From Aspidiotus rigidus (taxonomy: Eukaryota; Arthropoda; Insecta; Hemiptera; Diaspididae), in NCBI GenBank assembly GCA_035079385.1, contig JAVHKY010000023.1, positions 9,275,501-9,339,500 on the forward strand: DNA of 64,000 nucleotides. The letters are read 5' to 3'. Position 1 is the first letter of the stretch, and each line of letters opens with the position of its first letter. Of this stretch, positions 59,500 to 64,000 are shown piece by piece. The position numbers and the translations under genes are program-made. Below the pieces are notes generated by a model. That model did not search any database and was not told the DNA's origin. It was given only the letters and a program-made list of their open reading frames with translations.

Positions 59500-60170
59500 A
59501 AATCTATCATGGCTTGAAAGTCGAGATTTTTCGAAGTACCTCTCCTATCATATGATATTTAACAGGGAACCTGTTTTATGGGGGTTATTTCGAAAAATTC
59601 GCTGTTCGCCGTGTGGCGTCCGGCGAAAACTGACCTAATTTAATGAAGAATTTAAACTTTGAAAAATATCGACTTTTGAGCCATAATATATGGTAGGAGA
59701 GGAACTTGGAAAAATTTCGACTTTCGAGTCAAAGCTTAATATATTATGATAGGAGGGAAACTTGGAAATTGAATTCTCAATACCGAAACCGATTTGACCC
59801 ATAGAAGTGGTTCCCTGCGATTCTCGTTCAGCTTCGTTAAGGAAGCCATCATGTTGTTTTTTCAAGTCCCTTTACTGTGACGTACTGTAACTCGAAAGTC
59901 AACGTTTTTCCGAGTCCCCCCCCCCCCCCCTCCTGTATCATATATTATGACCCAAAAGTTGAAACGTTTCTTAGTCCAACTTCTTTATTAAGGTATGTCA
60001 GTTTTCACCGGACGCCATACGACAAGTTTTTCAAAATAATCCCCCATGGAACAAGTTTTCTATTAACAAGTTCCTCGCTAAAATTTAAAGGAGGAAATTT
60101 ACCCGGGCTACTGTTGGACAGCCCTAAGACTGTTGCCCTCTTTATGATGTCATCAGACAAGAAGGGTTAA
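59500..60170. repeat. Dispersed 'GAACTTGGAAAAATTTCGACTTTC' repeat, several units
   Basis: Related phrases recur within this stretch: CTTGAAAGTCGAGATTTTTCG, GGGAACCTGTTTTATGGG, CGCCGTGTGGCGTCCGGCG, AAAACTGACCTAATTTAATG, GGAACTTGGAAAAATTTCG and GTTTTCACCGGACGCCATACG. The same vocabulary appears at 1320-1660, 37790-38130, 40020-40290 and 41870-41960. No coding sequence; it seems to be a short-period degenerate repeat family spread through this genome. Confidence 0.7.
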
Positions 60171-60893
60171 ATCCATAGTGTAGTTTCCAGTATAGTAATT
60201 ACTTATTAAAAATATGTGACGTGGTTCCAAGAAAAGGTAATAAGTGGCCAAAAATTTAATTCTGGATTATTAATGATTTTAACTGAATTTCAGTCGGTCT
60301 TTCTCGTGGTATTGATAAAAAAAGTCAATAAGGTCTTCTTCCTTAGTCTAGTATAAGCCTCGTATATTCTACGTGAGACTAAGCTTTTAGGCTAGTTTAG
60401 CCAAGTATATTATACATTATAGGCTGAAGTAACGAAGATCCAAATTCTTCGAGGTCCTACAGTAGGTCAAGGTCACTCGTAACATCATCCGCTAGTGTCG
60501 TCAACGTGACGTCTCTCAAAGATGAAGTAACGAAAGTCGAAAGTTTTCAAAGTCCCGGGGGTAACTCATAACGTCATCAGGTTCCAACGCGAAATAGCGT
60601 CACATTGATTTCCAGCACTATCTCGAAGAGATATTTGGACTCGGCAGCGCTAGAATCGCACTTCTGAAGGAATTAATTTTACACTTTAACACATCAATAG
60701 AACATATTCTAAATTCTCTGTTTTTCTTATCAAACTCCCTATTTTCCTGCTCAAACGATGCTTGCGACCCTACAGGGCTCTTTCCTTATTTCATTTTGCA
60801 TACTACTAGTTTGTAATGGTACTTGCTTTACATTGCTTTTACGGCAGGGGAACAGATATGCTATTATTGCATATTCAATTCCCCTGCAGTTTA
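60171..60893. other. Intergenic, no gene recognised
   Basis: Phrases such as AACATCATCCGCTAGTGTCGTC and AACGTCATCAGGTTCC repeat loosely around 60480-60610. There is no credible ORF. The region ends at the left end of the long-TIR element. Confidence 0.4.
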
Positions 60894-63664
60894 GTCCATG
60901 GGCCATAGCATAAATTGGTATAATTTGGTGGTACAAATCGCCACTTTGGGGATGTTTAGAGGGGGTCATTCCAAGCCCGAAAAACTATGATAGACATTTC
61001 AGAGGGGTAGCTATTCAAAATGGCGGCTATTTCAAGATGGCGGATTTGAGTTTTCAGAAGAAGCCTTATAACTCACGTGCAAATCGTTCGATTTCTTTTT
61101 TCTTTTTTTTAAATGAAAGATCAGATTAAGTGCTACAATTTTGGTTCTTAGTAGTTTTTGCCTATCTCGTATCCTTCAGGCGCAAAATCGCACTTTTCAT
61201 ATTTCACCTAAAAACTTGAGTGCAGGAATGCTTCTGGCGACATAAACATGTACTACAAAAGTTGAGTGACTCTTGTTAACATAATTAAGGGCAGGATTGG
61301 TATTTGACATTTGGATAGAAAATTCACCATTTGCAAAGTATTCGTAATAACTTTTATCCAAATTCTGTAGGTTCGCGATTTGAAAGTATTATATGGATAG
61401 ATAGCGCGCGTAATTAATTTTGTCCATCGCGAAACACCAGGGGAGCATCATTTCGATACACTGTAGGTATAAACTCCAGTCACCTTCTCTGTTAGCACGA
61501 ATCAGTCCCAACAAAATTTCCACGAGTTCAAGATAGTACAACCAGAAAGTAGATAGTGGTTCATTCTGATGTCGCAAATACTCCATAAACATCTCATAAC
61601 GAGAGAAGATCTTCAATACGAATGGAGACTGAATGACGTTGTTATACGACTCAGAAGTGGTGCTCTAAATCAAGGAGTCGATGAAGTGCGACCCGTCGTG
61701 TACGTGCTCTTCAAATTCCGCATGAAATCCTGAATCATTCTGTTTCAGCCACTCTCGAAAACTCGACCAGACCATCCGCATGCAACTTTCATACACCAGT
61801 TTGTGCAGTCGCACTCCACGATTGTACTGTCGTCCGTCCAAAACTTTATTAACTGAGCCCTCTGCAATCGACCCAGATTCAACCGCTAGGTCTCTCAGCC
61901 CAGCGTCTCCGAATAGCTTGCCAATAATTGATAGCAAATTGCAGATTATGTGAAAACCACCCATCATTAAAATTATCGGCTTATATACCACTTGGTGGGT
62001 CCACACAATCTCACACGCTTTTGCGAACAACGCTTGATCCATTACGACTATAATGCTCTCAGAGTTTATTGTAGTTCTTATCACTTAAAATTTCTTGGAC
62101 GGACGACATTGATGTGGCTGGTGAATTGATGGTAGCCAAATAACCTCCCACATCCTTTCTCACTTCGACCTCACTCCGAGCGCAGATATTAAAGCCAGTC
62201 CACGATCTGACCTGGGTGCCATTTGTATCCAAAACTCGAGCCATCACCCACCTAAAATTACTCAATCTAGCTGTACGGTACGATTCCAATTCCGAGTTCA
62301 TTTGGAGGGGTAAATTGATGGCAGGTGGATTCTTCTTGGAAGTACCAACGTAATCCGGAATATTATCGTTAAAAGCTTCGATTGACCGCTTTTTACTTCT
62401 CATGATCGAAGAGCTGTGTGGAGGCATGCAAGATGACACTTGTGCCGTTAATTCGATGAGACGTTCCAGCCCCAGAAAGTGTTTCCTCTAAACGATCAAT
62501 ATTATCATACGCTAGGATTGTAGGCACATAGGATTGAACAAAAGAGGGCAGTGGATTAGTGGAATATCCTCGTCACTCATCCCCTCCAACTTTTCCATAC
62601 ATAGACCAGTATCAATTTCCAACAGTTTAGAGTAATTGCAGCCGTGTCCCAGGCGATTCAGAAGGGTAATTAGTTCAACATTTCCAGTCAATGTTTTCAC
62701 AACAGTAGACTGCAGCATCGTACAACGTTTCCCACGAGGATTTGTCTCTGACACTCGTCAAGGGCAATTCTGGAGACTCGCAAATGATACAGCGATTCTT
62801 CGAGGGATATTCCATTTTGAAACCTATTTGGTAAGAAATACTTCCTCTCAGTCGTCCCCTAATACAGAATCTCACATTGAAACTCATAGTCTGAACTTAC
62901 CCTTTCGCCAGTGATTTTTCTGCACACGTCTCTCTACTCCTCGGTACTGTACACTCGAAAATCCTCACTCGACGCACACTTTCCTTGATATTTTCGCACA
63001 AACTACTACACTGTTCAACACTATACTCTGAATACACTCGCAAATTTTCACTCGACGGACACTCTCCTTAAACGTAGATAACTCACAATTTTCTGTAATG
63101 GAAAATTCAAAACCACCGTACGCACGCTTATGCGTTCAAACATGTAGTGACTTCTCTCGCTGACAGCAAAGCGTTGCGTAGCATTTCCTACTTCATTCCC
63201 GCACCCCGCAACTTTGAGGGACCTCTGCAGACCAACGTAAACGTTCCCAGCAATGGAACATGCAAAACGTACGTGTACGTTCTTCGACGCAAAATGAAAG
63301 AATAAGTGATGAAATACTGAAATTATTTGTACTCAACTCCAGCTGTATGAGCATAATATTAAAAGTGAAATTTTGCGCCTGAAGGATGCGAAATAGGCAA
63401 AAACTACTAAGAACCAAAATTGTAGCACTTAATATGATCTTTCATTTAAAAAAAAGAAAAAAGAAATCGAACGATTTGCACGTGAGTTATAAGGCTTCTT
63501 CTGAAAACTCAAATCCGCCATCTTGAAATAGCCGCCATTTTGAATAGCTACCCCTCTGAAATGTCTATCATAGTTTTTCGGGCTTGGAATGACCCCCTCT
63601 AAACACCCCCAAAGTGGCGCTTTGTACCACCAAATTATACCAATTTATGCTATGGCCCATGGAC
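60894..63664 (-). mobile_element. 2.77-kb DNA element with ~305-bp terminal inverted repeats
   Basis: The left repeat 60894-61200 (GTCCATGGGCCATAGCATAA..) and right repeat 63361-63664 (..TTATGCTATGGCCCATGGAC) are inverted copies with few differences, ending near the shared phrase CCTTCAGGCGCAAAAT. TA lies immediately outside both ends (60892-60893, 63665-63666), and GTT precedes/follows these TAs. The target duplication could therefore be TA, or GTT with ends starting TAGTCC. The interior holds a broken minus-strand gene (61389-62887). The size and long inverted repeats mark a DNA transposon; its superfamily is not evident to me. Confidence 0.9.
61389..62887 (-). pseudogene. Broken gene of an uncharacterised invertebrate protein family (DNIDRLEETLSG family) inside the long-TIR element
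   Basis: Minus-strand frames line up as one protein. A Cys segment CIICES (about 62800), then KTLTGNVELITLLNRLGHGC (about 62700-62630), AYDNIDRLEETLSGAGTSHR (62508-62445), a basic stretch RSKKRSIEAFN (about 62390), VVMDQALFAKACEIVW (about 62050), GGFHIICNLLSIIGKLFGD (about 61960), RQYNRGVRLHKLVYESCMR (about 61830), FWLYYLELVEILLGLIR and finally AFAMDKINYARYL-like FAMDKINYARYL (about 61400). I recall these motifs from long hypothetical proteins of corals, hydra, molluscs and insects, with no function I can name. Breaks: frame changes near 62700, 62570, 62430 and 62075, and a TAG near 61665. No RNase H-fold catalytic triad could be identified by eye. Family recall needs a search. Confidence 0.75.
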
Positions 63665-64000
63665 TAGTTAGACTAATGTAAAGCGAGTACAATTTCGATA
63701 AAAATTAGGCAAACGAGTATGCAATATGATAATAAGGGATAAGCCCTATAATTTACCCGGTACGATTATATGTCAAAACCTGTGGTTAAAACTTTTTACT
63801 TTCGTTCTTCTTCGTTTGCGTCCGTGGAAGACTCGTCCGCGTCCATTTACAACGTTCATCACGACATTATAGCGAACTTAGTTGATTTTTCCCCCAAGTG
63901 TGAATGTTTTAAACATCAGAGCGCTAATATCGAACAAGAGATTTTGAAATTCAACTAGACTAAATAGTGGAGGCGACGAGCCTCAAAAATAAGGCCAAAC
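63665..64000. other. Flank to the right of the long-TIR element, no gene recognised
   Basis: A 62-codon plus-strand frame (63770-63958), ending at TAG, contains SSSFASVEDSSASIYNVHHD and lies close to the window end. It might be part of a gene, but nothing supports this strongly. Confidence 0.3.

Noticed and set aside
60894..63664. Assignment of the long-TIR element to Tc1/mariner because TA flanks both ends
   Set aside because: TA duplication cannot be separated from a GTT duplication with ends TAGTCC. No mariner DD34D/E transposase motif is present and the inverted repeats are far longer than usual.

Overview
This window is AT-rich eukaryotic nuclear DNA, almost certainly from an arthropod and probably an insect. 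The evidence is two secreted serine carboxypeptidase genes of the CPVL / vitellogenic type, a two-exon small secreted protein gene with canonical GT-AG splice sites, Penelope-like and RTE-like retroelements, hAT, piggyBac-like and Tigger-type DNA transposon remnants, and a large 172-bp satellite. Nothing looks bacterial: there are no operons, ribosome binding sites or CRISPR arrays.

Layout. 1-735: a MITE end-to-end copy, then the decayed RNase H / zinc-knuckle tail of a Jockey/I-type LINE. 761-21266: one composite structure, in which arms made of ~147-bp units (761-1310 and 20575-21266, mutually inverted) enclose dispersed-repeat sequence and a satellite of 108 tandem copies of a 172-bp unit (1741-20368). 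22662-33359: two intronless paralogous secreted serine carboxypeptidase genes on the plus strand, 7.9 kb apart, with small foldback elements between them. 33.7-40.4 kb: a decayed Penelope-like element, a TTAA-flanked piggyBac-like MITE, a candidate first coding exon, and a foldback element with its own internal ~122-bp tandem array. 40505-41265 (minus): a small secreted protein gene of 151 residues. 41.9-43.3 kb: a second, smaller element with inverted arms like those around the satellite. 43.4-47.7 kb (minus): a frameshifted unknown ORF, an RTE-like reverse transcriptase ORF and a second Penelope-like fragment. 49.0-49.6 kb: possible coding exons. 51.6-57.3 kb: a hairpin MITE, a Tigger transposase pseudogene, a non-autonomous hAT element with a perfect 8-bp target duplication, and several hairpins. 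60894-63664: a 2.77-kb element with ~305-bp terminal inverted repeats carrying a broken gene of a little-described invertebrate protein family.

The host genes that look functional are the two carboxypeptidases and the small cysteine-containing secreted protein. All three carry N-terminal signal sequences, so the locus may serve a secretory tissue such as gut, saliva or venom gland; that is inference. The rest is mobile or repetitive DNA.

The most unusual items are: (1) inverted-arm elements whose core is either a short unique segment or an 18.6-kb satellite; (2) the long-TIR element with an unclassified gene; (3) loss in both carboxypeptidases of the glutamate that normally helps bind the substrate C-terminal carboxylate; (4) the unannotated secreted protein gene. 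Exon calls, family assignments and catalytic residue mapping were made by eye and from memory, without database search.
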